Shown in pieces: positions 1 to 8,623 of a DNA stretch of 64,000 nucleotides (its first letter is position 1; every line of letters begins with the position of its first letter). The stretch lies in assembly GCA_016713885.1 (NCBI GenBank), contig JADJOF010000003.1:310001-374000 (forward strand), read 5' to 3'. Origin of the DNA: Bdellovibrionales bacterium. GTDB taxonomy: Bacteria; Bdellovibrionota; Bdellovibrionia; Bdellovibrionales; JAMPXM01. The translations under genes and the position numbers were made by a program. The notes under the pieces are model-generated. The model was not told the origin of the DNA. It ran no database searches and saw only the letters and a program-made list of their open reading frames with translations.

Positions 1-217
1 CGGCCATTGGCTCTTCCATTTGATCAACTGTGCGTTGATGAATTTCCGCAGCGCTCAGGCGGGGGACCTTTGGCGTTCGGGCGGCCTTTGTGCGTGAGGC
101 TGTTTTCGACGGTGCCTTGCCTTTCGCTTTCGCAGTGGCCGTCGTTGTGGCCTCGACCTGTGGCGCGAGAGCGAAGGTCATGAGGAATGAGCTCATGAGG
201 AGGAGTTTGGACATCAT
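1..217 (-). CDS. Secreted protein, N-terminal part only (runs off window start)
   Basis: Reading leftwards from ATG at 217 the frame stays open to base 1, so only about 72 residues are visible. They begin with a Sec signal peptide (MMSKLLLMSSFLMTFALAP, cleavage probably after QVEA) and continue with a Thr/Ala/Lys-rich low-complexity linker, then a more ordinary stretch (LSAAEIHQRTVDQMEEPMA). A second in-frame ATG lies at 244, but the 217 start places the hydrophobic segment at the N-terminus. No family can be named from this piece. It is probably an exported periplasmic or surface protein. Confidence 0.6.
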   Translation of the reverse strand, partial: MMSKLLLMSSFLMTFALAPQVEATTTATAKAKGKAPSKTASRTKAARTPKVPRLSAAEIHQRTVDQMEEPMA

Positions 218-372
218 GTCTTTTCGCAATGTTGGTTTCAGCATGGGACCATGTAGAGCAAGCTCGGTGCCTCGGCTTAAGTGACCGAAAACAGGCGGCC
301 TTTCTTAAGTTTTGGCGGTGATATTGGAAAAAACCACAAGACCCGGTGCCGGCCTATGGCAGGGGGTCTGCC

Positions 373-393
373 CTCTCCGGCTTTTAGCGGGGT
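373..393. repeat. Left terminal inverted repeat of ISL3-like element
   Basis: Twenty-one bases identical to the reverse complement of 1803-1823. The inner edge overlaps the transposase stop codon. The 9 bases directly left of the element recur directly right of it. Confidence 0.85.
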
Positions 394-1711
394 GCGGGAA
401 CTTTGTAGAAGAATTCGTCAGTGTTTATCGACAGATGGTTCAGATAGCCGCATCGCTGAAGGATCTTTCGGCAATACGAAGTGGGATTCGTGTAGCCGTA
501 GCCCATTCGCCTTAAAACTTTGATCTTGTTGTTGAGACCTTCGGCGACAGCGGTTGTCAGTCTTGAAGTGATGTAGGCCTCAATGTTCCGACGATATTTT
601 CGAATCGTTTTTGCGAATTTTAGAAATGGCTCAAGTTTCGATTCTCTGACAACTCGGTACCAGGTTGTCAGCGTCTCTCGGAAGCCTTTGATCGTCTTCT
701 TGTCGAGTGCTTTGTGAAAGTATTCGACGAGTAGCATCGCGGTGTGGATCGGCTCATTGATTCTCCGAAGTTTGTCGACAAGTTTCTGCTCGGACTTCGA
801 TAGGTCCTTCCTTCTCTGGCAACGAGGATAAATCTTCGGTGTGGCTCGAGCATATCGCGACTGACTTTGTCGTTCGTTTCTTTGGCTTTTTGAATTCAAA
901 TCGACGAACTTTATCGAAGGCTTCGTTCACTTTCTGTGCAAGATGGAATCGATCAACGCAAACTTTGGCGTTCGGGCACTCGCGTTCAATCGCCGCAATA
1001 AAGGGTTCATGCATGTCGACAGCGAAGTGTTCAACCGACATTTTTGCGCCGTCGACAGCACCCTCAAGGCACCAGTCAATGCCGCAGAATCCCGTCCTAT
1101 GGCGTTAAATAGGACTTTCCCTTCCTTTGGCGCGACAAGATTTGTGACAAATTCTGGACGCCAACGTTTCGCAAAAAGTCCGACTCGGTTTTAACGGCGA
1201 TCGTTCGAAAGTGAACTTCGTCGGCCGCAAGGTACGAAACATCGAGGCCGTCTGGCATGCGCAGATGCTGCATCATCACTGCCATGCGATATTGGTCGAG
1301 ATCCCACATTGCCTTTGATCCCATGTCGAGAATACGCCCGACAGCTTCACATGTGATCTCTTCCATGAGTCGACCTGCGACTTCGGCAAGGCCGCAGGTC
1401 ATTGAGCTGAACTTTGGATGGATCCAGTCGACATCGGCGACAGCTGTGCGGTCACAATTGTCGCAGTACCCCGAAGCTGCATGAACTTAACCGTCACATG
1501 CTGAAAAACACCAAGCGGCGGCGCACGAAGGATTTTGAGATCCCATTCTTTAACAGTTGAAAATTGCTCGCCGCACAATCGGCAAAAAGCAGCTCTCCCG
1601 ATTTTGCTGAACTTTGACTTCGATTTTGTGCAGTTTTTTGAAGACCTTAAGGTCGATAATTTTGACGTCTTGAAGACCTAAAAACGTGATGATAGTCTGC
1701 CTGAAGTCCAT
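384..1711 (-). pseudogene. ISL3-family transposase, multiply frameshifted
   Basis: The transposase can be followed from ATG 1711 to TAA 384 only by changing frame about four times (near 1600, 1480, 1170 and 870). The pieces in order are: N-terminus MDFRQTIITFLGLQ; the zinc-binding half CRLCGE; then YCDNCD with VDWIHPKF; a middle part with SYLAADEVHFRTIAVK; then FAKRWRPEFVTNLVAP; the DDE catalytic part with FAVDMHEPFIAAI and CVDRFHLAQKVNEAFDKVRR; and the typical ISL3 C-terminus EGLNNKIKVLRRMGYGYTN. The order and motifs are those of ISL3 transposases of about 400-440 residues. So many breaks in one gene point to true decay rather than read error. Confidence 0.85.
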
Positions 1712-1802
1712 CCTTGGGTGCTCCTGCAAAGAGATTTAGTGTCGTGACCAAATCAAATCACAGGACCAAGTGATGGACTATTTTCATTTCACGACGTCTT
1801 TG

Positions 1803-1823
1803 ACCCCGCTAAAAGCCGGAGAG
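1803..1823. repeat. Right terminal inverted repeat of ISL3-like element
   Basis: Perfect inverted partner of 373-393, followed after two bases by the second copy of GGGGGTCTG (1826-1834). Confidence 0.85.
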
Positions 1824-2041
1824 CCGGGGGTCTGAGGATGCCCCTGTTCGTCGGCCTTTGCTGCCGGCCGCGACTTTTGGGGCTCTGTCCGGCATTCGCA
1901 AGGATGGAGCGGACCGCTGCCATCCGAGCGAAGATGCGGTTCACCTACCCGTTTAAAAGCACTCTCTGCTTGACGTTTCAGAGCCAAAAAAGTAGATCCT
2001 CGGTCACTACAGAAAACGCCGCCGTAAAAGAAGGGAAATTC

Positions 2042-2584
2042 ATGAAACGAAAACAAACTTCTTTTCATGGATTTCCCAAAAAAGAGCGGGCCTTCTCGCC
2101 AGGAAAGCGAACCACGCGGGCTTTGCGTCAGTACCGACCGCGCGCAACCAAAGAGGCGATGCACCTTGTGTTAAGAAGCGACCGCGCTCGAGGAACGAAG
2201 TCCCTTCTTAAATACGACCACCTCGTGCGCGCGTTGATCGCGAAACTCGCAAGCCGTCACGGCGTGCGTGTCTATCGCATCGTGAATGCCGGGAACCACC
2301 TGCACATCACTTTAAAACTCTCAAAACAGTTTCTGTGGCATGGGTTTATCTCTGGTATCACGGGCGGAATTGCGCGCGCGCTTGGTTTTAAACGCGATGC
2401 GGACTTAAAACAGGGTTTTTGGAATTCGCGGCCATTCACACGCGTCATCGCTTGGGGCCAGGACTACAACGTCGTGAAGGACTATCACACATTGAATCAG
2501 CTCGAGGCCGAAGGCGCGGTGCCGCCGCGCTCGCAGATGCTAAGGCCCGAGCGATGGCGAAGCGTGGTGCAGGCGTTTTCATAG
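2042..2584 (+). CDS. IS200-like (RAYT-type) Y1 transposase
   Basis: This 180-residue protein belongs to the single-domain HUH transposases resembling REP-associated tyrosine transposases. Visible landmarks are the conserved N-terminal box (RPRATKEAMHLVLRSDRARG), the HUH metal-binding motif NAGNHLHITLKL around residue 80, and the C-terminal helix GQDYNVVKDYHTLNQLE carrying the likely nucleophilic Tyr and a supporting Gln. The start was set at ATG 2042 because GAAGGG lies 7 bases upstream; the open frame extends further left to 1838 but that part has no family likeness. It lies 200 bp from the ISL3 remnant. No flanking REP array is visible, so it may be a domesticated single copy. Confidence 0.8.
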   Translation: MKRKQTSFHGFPKKERAFSPGKRTTRALRQYRPRATKEAMHLVLRSDRARGTKSLLKYDHLVRALIAKLASRHGVRVYRIVNAGNHLHITLKLSKQFLWHGFISGITGGIARALGFKRDADLKQGFWNSRPFTRVIAWGQDYNVVKDYHTLNQLEAEGAVPPRSQMLRPERWRSVVQAFS

Positions 2585-2708
2585 AGAGTTTTTTGCCTCG
2601 AGGCCAGGGATGTTCGATCTTGGCAGTCGGAACCGTTCGCGAGAGCAAACGACTTTTTGGCACATTTCCGTCGTGACCATGTTTTGTAGATCGTTTACTC
2701 ACTGATGT

Positions 2709-3240
2709 ATGAAATCAGAAAGTTTCGATTTTCAGCCGGTATTGGATGGAACATTGATTCGACTTCGGCCACGCAGTACCGACGATTTTGAAGCGCTTTA
2801 TCGCTGTGCTTCAGATCCTTTGATATGGGAGCAACATCCAGAGCCGACTCGTTACCAAGAGGAAGTGTTTCAGGTCTTTTTTGACGGTGCGATCCAGTCG
2901 AAAGGTGCATTTGCGGTTATCGAGCGATCAAAGAACGTCGTGATTGGCACTTCTCGCTACTATAGTTTGGCTCAGAGAGAAGAGAGGTGACCGTTGGTTA
3001 TACATTTCTCACGCGAGAATACTGGGGTGGTCGGTTTAACTTTGAGCTCAAAAATTAATGCTTGAGCATGCTTTTCAATATGTCGATGTCGTGTCGTTTG
3101 AGATCGGGGAAGCCAATCTTCGATCAAGGAAGGCCATCGAGAGGATCGGCGCTCGGCTAGCGGAGTTGAGGAGCTTCGACGGAAACCCACATGTCATTTA
3201 TAAGATCGAGAAGAAGTCCTTTGCTGAGGCATTTAGATAG
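2709..3240 (+). pseudogene. GNAT acetyltransferase, two frame breaks
   Basis: A GNAT N-acetyltransferase of the RimJ/RimL-like type is readable across three frames. The first part (MKSESFDFQPVLDGTLIRLR to VIGTSRYY) ends at a TGA at 2988. Shifting one base restores TVGYTFLTREYWGGRFNFEL, the family's acetyl-CoA binding region. After another shift near 3056 the conserved tail MLEHAFQYVDVVSFEIGEAN and SRKAIERIGARL follows. Both breaks equal a one-base loss, the second in an AAAAATTAA stretch. It could be a true pseudogene or two sequence indels; the well-kept protein sequence on both sides favours recent change. Confidence 0.75.
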
Positions 3241-3291
3241 GCCCTCGCAATGCCTCTTCCCAGTCGCCGAAAAATGGCGCATAGTGGCCGC

Positions 3292-3654
3292 ATGGGAGCA
3301 GTCGCAAAAACTTTAGAAGAAAAACTCACCGCAGCTTTTAAGCCTGCGCATCTGGAGCTCGAAAACGAGTCGTATCAGCACGCGGTGCCGGAGGGGGCGG
3401 AGTCGCACTTTCGAGCGGTGATTGTTTCAGCGGTATTTGCTGGAGTTTCGCGAATTGAGAGGCAGCGGCAGGTTCTGGCGGCCATTGATCACGAACTTAA
3501 AAATGGCGTTCATGCTTTTACGATGCGAGCGCTGACTCCCGAGGAGTGGCAAGCGGGTCAGGATCGGGGTTTCAGTCGCCAGCATGCATGGGTGGCTCGA
3601 AGGCCGATCGCTAGCTTAAAGCCAGCATTTAGAGCAAATCGATTTGAGCTTTGA
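3292..3654 (+). CDS. bolA: BolA family protein
   Basis: BolA-type protein with the class II KH-like fold. Recognisable are LELENESYQHAVPEGAESHF, the VIVSAVFAGVSRIERQRQVL segment and the GVHAFTMRALTPEEW end, all in the family's usual order. BolA proteins work with monothiol glutaredoxins in iron-sulfur cluster trafficking and influence envelope and stress regulation; no glutaredoxin lies nearby. The start is uncertain: ATG codons at 3250, 3274 and 3292 are in frame and none has a clear ribosome site. I chose 3292 because the protein then begins close to the family's first helix. The last 26 bases overlap the convergent gene at 3629. The C-terminal tail after the BolA domain is about 35 residues and not conserved. 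Confidence 0.85.
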   Translation: MGAVAKTLEEKLTAAFKPAHLELENESYQHAVPEGAESHFRAVIVSAVFAGVSRIERQRQVLAAIDHELKNGVHAFTMRALTPEEWQAGQDRGFSRQHAWVARRPIASLKPAFRANRFEL

Positions 3655-3874
3655 GTTGTTCGAGGAGTTCGCGCGTGCGATTGCGCATTTCAATAGCATG
3701 TTGGCTATCGGCTTTTGGAGCGGCGGCAGTCCCGGCTGTAGGGGATGGAGTGAGGCCGGCGAGCTCCTCCCACGAGGACAGTGCCGATTCGAGTTCGCTC
3801 AGTGTACTCACCAACTTCTGGTTGGCTGGCTTATCTGACTTTGTTTTTTCGCTTTTTCGATCGGCTGAATTCAT
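3629..3874 (-). CDS. Small charged coiled-coil protein, unknown
   Basis: An 81-residue protein of unrecognised family. The N-terminus is Lys/Asp/Ser-rich, the middle has an Ala/Pro linker, and two heptad-like stretches (LVSTLSELESALSSWEEL and TRELLEQLKAQIDLL) suggest helices that could pair. It is convergent with bolA and shares 26 bases with its 3' end. No strong ribosome site is seen before ATG 3874. Real coding status is likely but not certain. Confidence 0.5.
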   Translation of the reverse strand: MNSADRKSEKTKSDKPANQKLVSTLSELESALSSWEELAGLTPSPTAGTAAAPKADSQHAIEMRNRTRELLEQLKAQIDLL

Positions 3875-3993
3875 TGCGGATAAATCTTCGGTGTCTTGCG
3901 GCGCTTTGACAAGGACGAATTAACACCGGTTTGACCTTCTTTCGATGATCGGTCAAAATGCCCGCTTTCCAAGCTGAACCAAGGAGCTACACG

Positions 3994-5682
3994 ATGTCGC
4001 AGACGACGGGTCACGAAATCATCTACACGATGAAGGGTGTCGGTAAGGTTTATCCGCCGAACCGTTGGGTTTTGAAGAACATCTACCTCTCTTATTTCTA
4101 TGGCGCGAAAATCGGCGTTCTTGGTTTGAACGGCTCTGGTAAGTCGTCGCTGCTTCGGATTATGGCGGGCGTTGATCACGATTTCGTCGGCGAGGCCTTT
4201 CCGGCGCGTGAATTCAAAGTCGGGTACCTTGAGCAAGAGCCGAAGCTCGATGCGGCAAAGACGGTTAAAGAAAACGTTATGGATGGTTTAGGGGAGCTTC
4301 CGCTTCTCTTAAAAGAGTTTGAAGAGATCTCGGCAAAGTTTGCTGAAGACATGACGCCTGAAGCGATGGAAAAGCTCATCGATCGTCAGGGCAAAGTTCA
4401 AGAGAAGATCGAAGCGCAGAATGGCTGGGAGGTTGACCAGAAACTTGAAAAAGCGATGGATGCGCTGAACTGTCCTCCGGCCGATTCGCCTGTGACGACA
4501 CTTTCTGGTGGAGAAAAACGTCGCGTGGCGCTTTGCAGGCTACTTCTTTCGAATCCTGATATCTTGCTTCTTGACGAGCCGACGAACCACTTGGATGCGG
4601 AATCGGTCGCGTGGCTTGAACGCTTCTTGGCTGAGTTCCCTGGAACCGTTATCGCCGTTACTCACGATCGCTATTTCCTTGATAACGTCGCTGGATGGAT
4701 TTTGGAACTTGACCGCGGCGAAGGAATTCCTTGGAAGGGGAATTACACCTCGTGGCTTGAACAGAAAGACCGCCGTCTCCAGCAGGAAGATAAGCAAAAC
4801 GAGAAACGATCGAAGACCCTTGAGCGAGAGCTTGAGTGGGTGCGCATGAACCCGCGCGCTCGTCAGGCGAAGTCAAAGGCGCGGATCTCAAACTACGAGA
4901 ACCTATTAAAGGAACCGACGCCAGAGAAGCTGCAGGATCTTCAGATCTACATTCCGCCAGGCCCACGCTTGGGAGATGTGGTTGTTGAGGCACAGGGTGT
5001 TTCAAAGTCGTTTGATGGCAAGGTGCTGATCGATAACCTCTCGTTCTCGCTCCCTAAAGGTGGCATCGTCGGTATCATCGGTCCAAACGGTGCCGGTAAG
5101 ACGACGCTCTTCCGCATGATCACGGGCCAGGAAAAACCGGACTCAGGCGAATTCAAAGTCGGCTCAAGTGTCAAACTCGCCTATGTTGATCAATCGCGCG
5201 ATACACTTTCGCCCACGAAGTCCGTCTGGGAGGAGATCTCCGGCGGAAACGATCTGATGATGGTCGGATCAAAAGAGATGAACTCGCGAGCCTATGTTTC
5301 GCGGTTTAACTTTCAGGGTGATGGCCAACAAAAGAAGGTCGCTGATCTTTCAGGCGGAGAGCGAAACCGCGTGCAGATGGCAAAGGTTCTGCAATCGGGC
5401 GGAAACCTTCTGCTTCTTGACGAGCCGACGAACGATCTTGACGTGAACACGATGCGAGCGCTGGAAGAGGCGCTCTTGGATTTCGGTGGCTGTGCGGTTG
5501 TGATCTCGCACGATCGCTGGTTCCTTGATCGTATCTGTACTCACATCATGGCGTTTGAAGGCGAGGGCGTTGTGTCGTTCTTCCCCGGAAACTTCACCGA
5601 GTACGAAGAGGATCGCAAGAAACGTCTTGGCGATGCCGCGCTTCAGCCGAAGCGCTTTAAGTACAAAAAACTTCAGAAGTAA
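3994..5682 (+). CDS. ettA: EttA, energy-dependent translational throttle ABC-F protein
   Basis: Soluble ABC-F ATPase that binds the ribosomal E site and couples translation to ADP/ATP state. Two complete nucleotide-binding domains are visible: Walker A GLNGSGKSS, signature LSGGEKRRVALCRLLL, Walker B LLLDEPTNHLD in the first; GPNGAGKTT, LSGGERNRVQMAKVL and LLLDEPTNDLD in the second. Between them lies the charged P-site tRNA interaction motif region (RELEWVRMNPRARQAKSKAR), typical for EttA. At 562 residues from ATG 3994 the length fits the family. This start is preferred over the in-frame codon at 3958 because AAGGAG lies 7 bases upstream. Confidence 0.96.
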   Translation: MSQTTGHEIIYTMKGVGKVYPPNRWVLKNIYLSYFYGAKIGVLGLNGSGKSSLLRIMAGVDHDFVGEAFPAREFKVGYLEQEPKLDAAKTVKENVMDGLGELPLLLKEFEEISAKFAEDMTPEAMEKLIDRQGKVQEKIEAQNGWEVDQKLEKAMDALNCPPADSPVTTLSGGEKRRVALCRLLLSNPDILLLDEPTNHLDAESVAWLERFLAEFPGTVIAVTHDRYFLDNVAGWILELDRGEGIPWKGNYTSWLEQKDRRLQQEDKQNEKRSKTLERELEWVRMNPRARQAKSKARISNYENLLKEPTPEKLQDLQIYIPPGPRLGDVVVEAQGVSKSFDGKVLIDNLSFSLPKGGIVGIIGPNGAGKTTLFRMITGQEKPDSGEFKVGSSVKLAYVDQSRDTLSPTKSVWEEISGGNDLMMVGSKEMNSRAYVSRFNFQGDGQQKKVADLSGGERNRVQMAKVLQSGGNLLLLDEPTNDLDVNTMRALEEALLDFGGCAVVISHDRWFLDRICTHIMAFEGEGVVSFFPGNFTEYEEDRKKRLGDAALQPKRFKYKKLQK

Positions 5683-5748
5683 TCTGAGTAGGCTTTTGAC
5701 TGTTGCCGCCGGGCGATTGCGCCGGCGGTTGGGCGAGATGCTCAGAGC

Positions 5749-6381
5749 TTATTGTGCCAAATGGGACGATTTGGGAGTTTTGTTGTCTCGACCTGGAGTA
5801 GGGATGCACACCGTTTGAGAGTTTTCTCCGTTGAGCCATCGAGGGCTGAAGCCTGAACTGCAGGACTTGCTCGAGGATTTGAGGCAGTTGGAACTTGTGT
5901 ATGCGCACTCAACAGTTCCTTCCTTAGAGGTGTCAGACTTTTTCTTGCAGTGCTCCTTATTTGCCTGGCAGCCAAGTTTTCTGAATAACGATTCTTGATG
6001 AGTGAAGCACTCACTCATTTTTCCGTTGCTGGCGCATGAGACGAAGAACTGGTGAGGATCCTGTTCTTCTGTTTTCGGCAGAAGATTTTTGCACATGATA
6101 GTATTCGGAGCATCCAGGCATCCGCGCACCCAAACATCTTTGGGCATCAATTCCCCCATTGCGAGGGAGTGACCAGCGAGTCTGCAACTGCATTCACCAG
6201 TGGCCGCGTTATCAATGGAAGCTTCATTTCGCCAGCACCATCCAGTTCGCAGTTTACAAATGTCACCGGGTGTATGTCGTGGAACTTGGGCGTTGCCAAC
6301 TGAAAGAAATGAAATAGAAAACAAAATGAGTAGAAGGTGTTTTGTGAATCTCAATGGTCCTCCAGTTCCTCTAGAAAACAA
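5749..6381 (-). CDS. Cysteine-rich secreted protein, unknown
   Basis: A 210-residue protein with an N-terminal hydrophobic signal (FTKHLLLILFSISFLSVGNA) and a mature part carrying about sixteen cysteines spread over its length (for example CKLRTGWCW, CSCRLAGH, CKKKSD, CLKSSSKSC). The even number and the signal suggest a disulfide-bonded exported protein. The family is not recognised. The C-terminal third is Ser/Lys-rich. It stands alone between ettA and an accessory patch. Confidence 0.7.
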   Translation of the reverse strand: MFSRGTGGPLRFTKHLLLILFSISFLSVGNAQVPRHTPGDICKLRTGWCWRNEASIDNAATGECSCRLAGHSLAMGELMPKDVWVRGCLDAPNTIMCKNLLPKTEEQDPHQFFVSCASNGKMSECFTHQESLFRKLGCQANKEHCKKKSDTSKEGTVECAYTSSNCLKSSSKSCSSGFSPRWLNGENSQTVCIPTPGRDNKTPKSSHLAQ

Positions 6382-6740
6382 TACCCTCAGAAATCACAGT
6401 CAGTATTTTTCTCATCGGCAAAAACTACGCCGCGCTCAATAAATCCAGACCTAAGCCTCGTTGATGATTTTGGATAATCAAGAAAAGACGATGGCTTCTA
6501 GGGTGGTCTGGATAGCATTGGCAAATTCAGGCACTGGCCAGAAAGGTTGTCGAGAGCTGTGGAAGCCGCTTGAGGGAATCTGTCGATGCGTGCGGTCGAC
6601 CGGGGCGTGTAAGCTCGTAACCGAGGGTGTCGACATCAGCCAATGTTGTTGATCCATCGCCCATCGCGTTTTGAAACTGGCGTCTCAATCCCTCGGATCA
6701 GTTTTACTGAGTGGCCTCGATGCGGGCCTCTTCCATGAGG
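6382..6740. other. Gene-poor spacer containing first copy of a direct repeat
   Basis: About 360 bp without a convincing gene. Short open frames exist but have no start signals or recognisable motifs. The only structure I see is the repeat unit at 6463-6512, which recurs at 7201-7250 beyond the next gene. Confidence 0.5.
6463..6512. repeat. Imperfect direct repeat, copy 1
   Basis: The 23 bases at 6472-6494 (GGATAATCAAGAAAAGACGA then TGG) are identical to 7209-7231, and the flanks (CTAGGGTGG, CTGGA) match with a few changes. The two copies bracket the membrane protein gene at 6741-7130. Origin unknown; perhaps the ends of a lost insertion or a segmental duplication. Confidence 0.7.
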
Positions 6741-7130
6741 TCAGTGAACGGATCGATTTTCAAAATCCTCTCCCCGTAAAACCCAAACAAGAAGCCAGAG
6801 CATTCCCGCAGCAATTGCCAAGGAGAAAACGACATGCGCTCCCCAATAGAACAGAAACACGACCGCCATTGACGGCAACATCAGCGGCGCGACGAAATAT
6901 CGAATGTGGCGGGGAATCCTCAGTGTCCCCAGCCAAAGGCCGGAATGTCCGAGAACGGCCTTCTCCAAGGCTTTCAAAAATCCACGAGGCGGAGGCAGGT
7001 AGAGATACATATCGTACAACGATAGAAACACGACGAGGCATGACAGGCCGATAACGGTACGAGCAATGTACCGTGGCTCGTACAGCCGCGGAAGTATCTG
7101 GAGTGCTGAAAACGTCGTCGTTTTTCTCAT
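6741..7130 (-). CDS. Small integral membrane protein, unknown
   Basis: A 129-residue protein with about three or four hydrophobic helices (TVIGLSCLVVFLSLYDMYLY, VAPLMLPSMAVVFLFYWGAH, VVFSLAIAAGMLWLLVWVL). Start taken at ATG 7130 (MRKTTTFSALQIL) with a GGGGGATG stretch upstream; the frame is open further to 7187. No family recognised. It sits alone between two copies of a direct repeat, which hints at acquisition or rearrangement. Confidence 0.6.
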   Translation of the reverse strand: MRKTTTFSALQILPRLYEPRYIARTVIGLSCLVVFLSLYDMYLYLPPPRGFLKALEKAVLGHSGLWLGTLRIPRHIRYFVAPLMLPSMAVVFLFYWGAHVVFSLAIAAGMLWLLVWVLRGEDFENRSVH

Positions 7131-7200
7131 GATCGTTTCATCCCCCTGGCGAGCTATCTTTCTGCTGAGTGCCGTTAGTATGCACAAATTAATTTAGTCG

Positions 7201-7250
7201 ATGCATTCGGATAATCAAGAAAAGACGATGGTCTGCTAGGGTGGCCTGGA
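7201..7250. repeat. Imperfect direct repeat, copy 2
   Basis: Second copy of the unit at 6463-6512, same orientation; core identity at 7209-7231. Confidence 0.7.
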
Positions 7251-7336
7251 CGACATTTCTTGAAGAATCCAATGGGGCTTAAAGTATCCCACAGTCCAGG
7301 ATCCTGAGAGTATTAAGGTTTTACTGAATGCGATTG

Positions 7337-7406
7337 ACACTAAAGTAATTCGGAGTTGACTCCGAATTACTTTAGTGTAAAATGGAATAGGCTCCGAATT
7401 ACTTTA
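7337..7406 (+). promoter_or_regulatory. 42-bp perfect palindrome plus third half-site before DUF4143 gene
   Basis: The arms ACACTAAAGTAATTCGGAGT (7337-7356) and ACTCCGAATTACTTTAGTGT (7359-7378) are perfect reverse complements separated by TG. A third partial copy CTCCGAATTACTTTA lies at 7392-7406, just upstream of the ribosome site AAGGA and the TTG start at 7423. It could be an operator for a dimeric regulator, an RNA hairpin controlling translation, or a mobility-related end. Confidence 0.7.
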
Positions 7407-7422
7407 TCGAAGGAATAGGCTC

Positions 7423-8571
7423 TTGGGTGCTAAAGGCAAACCGCTTCCGCCGCGGCTCTATATTCCCTCAATCGTGAAGGACCTTTCAAGAAAGATGGTC
7501 TTCTTGGGCGGCCCCCGCCAAGTGGGGAAGACAACGTTGGCTCAATCTTTAATCAAAGGTTACAAAGACGGGCATCCGGCTTATCTCAATTGGGATAACG
7601 CACTTTCGAGACAAACGATCTTGAAGGGCGAGTGGCCCAAGGAGCAGGAACTTATTGTGTTCGATGAGGTTCATAAGCGAAAGGGTTGGCAGACCCTTGT
7701 TAAAGGGATTTGGGATACGTGGAAGAATACTCAAAAGTTTTTGATCACCGGATCGGCCCGCTTGGACGTTTTTAGAAAAGGTGGGGACTCGATGATGGGG
7801 CGCTATCATTACTATCGAATTCACCCGTTTACGCTTCCAGAGTTAGGAATGAGCAAAAAGAATCTAGCGCTGTTGTTTCAGTTTGGTGGTTTTCCAGAGC
7901 CTCTTATCGAGCAAGATCCCACAGAGCTCCGACGTTGGCATTTACAGCGAGTTTCAAAACTGGTCAGGGTTGATCTGCGAGATTTAGAAAATGTGAGTGA
8001 CTTAGACAAGGTGGAGATTCTAGCGGACCTGCTTCAGGAGCGTGTCGGCAGCCCCCTTTCATATAAATCTTTGGCTGAGGATCTGCAGAGTACTGATAAG
8101 ACGGTGAAGAGATGGATCCAGATTCTGGATTCTTTGTACTTTTGCTATCTGATCCCACCGTTTGGATCGAACAAGATCAAGGCGATCAAAAAGTCTCAAA
8201 AGCTTTACCTGTGGGATTGGTCGCAGATCGAAGACCCAAGCTTTCGATTTGAGAACGTTGTCGCATCCCATCTTTTAAAGCTGTGCGACTACTGGCAGGA
8301 CGTATTGGGTCACCGGGCCGAGTTGAGATATATCCGCGATGACTCTGGCAAAGAATGTGACTTTGTCGTTATCAAAGATAAAAAACCCGTTTTCGCGGTG
8401 GAATGTAAGCTCTCTGATACGGATGTCGCGCCGTCGCTGTTGCATTTTAGGGCTAAGCTTGGGATCCCCAAATGGTATCAAGTTCACATGGGCGAAAAAA
8501 CTCGAACGATCGCACCTGATTTTTTGATTCTGCCGTTTGAAGAGTTTTGCAAAAAAGAAAACCTGATCTAA
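7423..8571 (+). CDS. AAA ATPase with DUF4143 domain
   Basis: A 382-residue protein of the AAA_14/DUF4143 family. N-terminal ATPase: Walker A GGPRQVGKTT near residue 30, Walker B LIVFDEVHKRKGW, sensor LITGSARLD. C-terminal DUF4143 part: SYKSLAEDLQSTDKTVKRWI winged-helix-like segment, then a restriction-endonuclease-like core (ECDFVVIKDKKPVFAVECKL, with E-x-D and E-x-K). The family is widespread, horizontally mobile and of poorly known function. Start is TTG 7423 with AAGGA 9 bases upstream. The palindrome just upstream is probably its control region. Flanking repeats suggest an accessory island. Confidence 0.88.
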   Translation: MGAKGKPLPPRLYIPSIVKDLSRKMVFLGGPRQVGKTTLAQSLIKGYKDGHPAYLNWDNALSRQTILKGEWPKEQELIVFDEVHKRKGWQTLVKGIWDTWKNTQKFLITGSARLDVFRKGGDSMMGRYHYYRIHPFTLPELGMSKKNLALLFQFGGFPEPLIEQDPTELRRWHLQRVSKLVRVDLRDLENVSDLDKVEILADLLQERVGSPLSYKSLAEDLQSTDKTVKRWIQILDSLYFCYLIPPFGSNKIKAIKKSQKLYLWDWSQIEDPSFRFENVVASHLLKLCDYWQDVLGHRAELRYIRDDSGKECDFVVIKDKKPVFAVECKLSDTDVAPSLLHFRAKLGIPKWYQVHMGEKTRTIAPDFLILPFEEFCKKENLI

Positions 8572-8623
8572 TTTTGGATTTCGTGTGTGCTTTAGGACTG
8601 CGGCTAAATGTGCCGGCTCTTGT

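Larger units (their letters stand above)
371..1825 (-). mobile_element. Decayed ISL3-family insertion sequence with TIRs and target duplication
   Basis: A 21-bp perfect inverted repeat (CTCTCCGGCTTTTAGCGGG plus GT at 373-393; its reverse complement at 1803-1823) encloses a broken ISL3-type transposase. Immediately outside, the same 9 bases GGGGGTCTG occur at 362-370 and 1826-1834, read as the target-site duplication; ISL3 elements normally duplicate 8 bp, so one matching base may be chance. The element is about 1.45 kb, a usual ISL3 size. The ends are intact but the transposase is not, so it cannot move by itself. Confidence 0.85.

Noticed and set aside
1838..2041. Extended N-terminus of the IS200-like transposase
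   Set aside because: The frame is open, but the sequence has no family likeness, lies next to the target duplication of the ISL3 element, and a good ribosome site precedes ATG 2042.
6461..6652. 63-codon plus-strand frame beginning in the direct repeat
   Set aside because: No ribosome site, no motif, and the second repeat copy has an in-frame stop shortly after the shared part.
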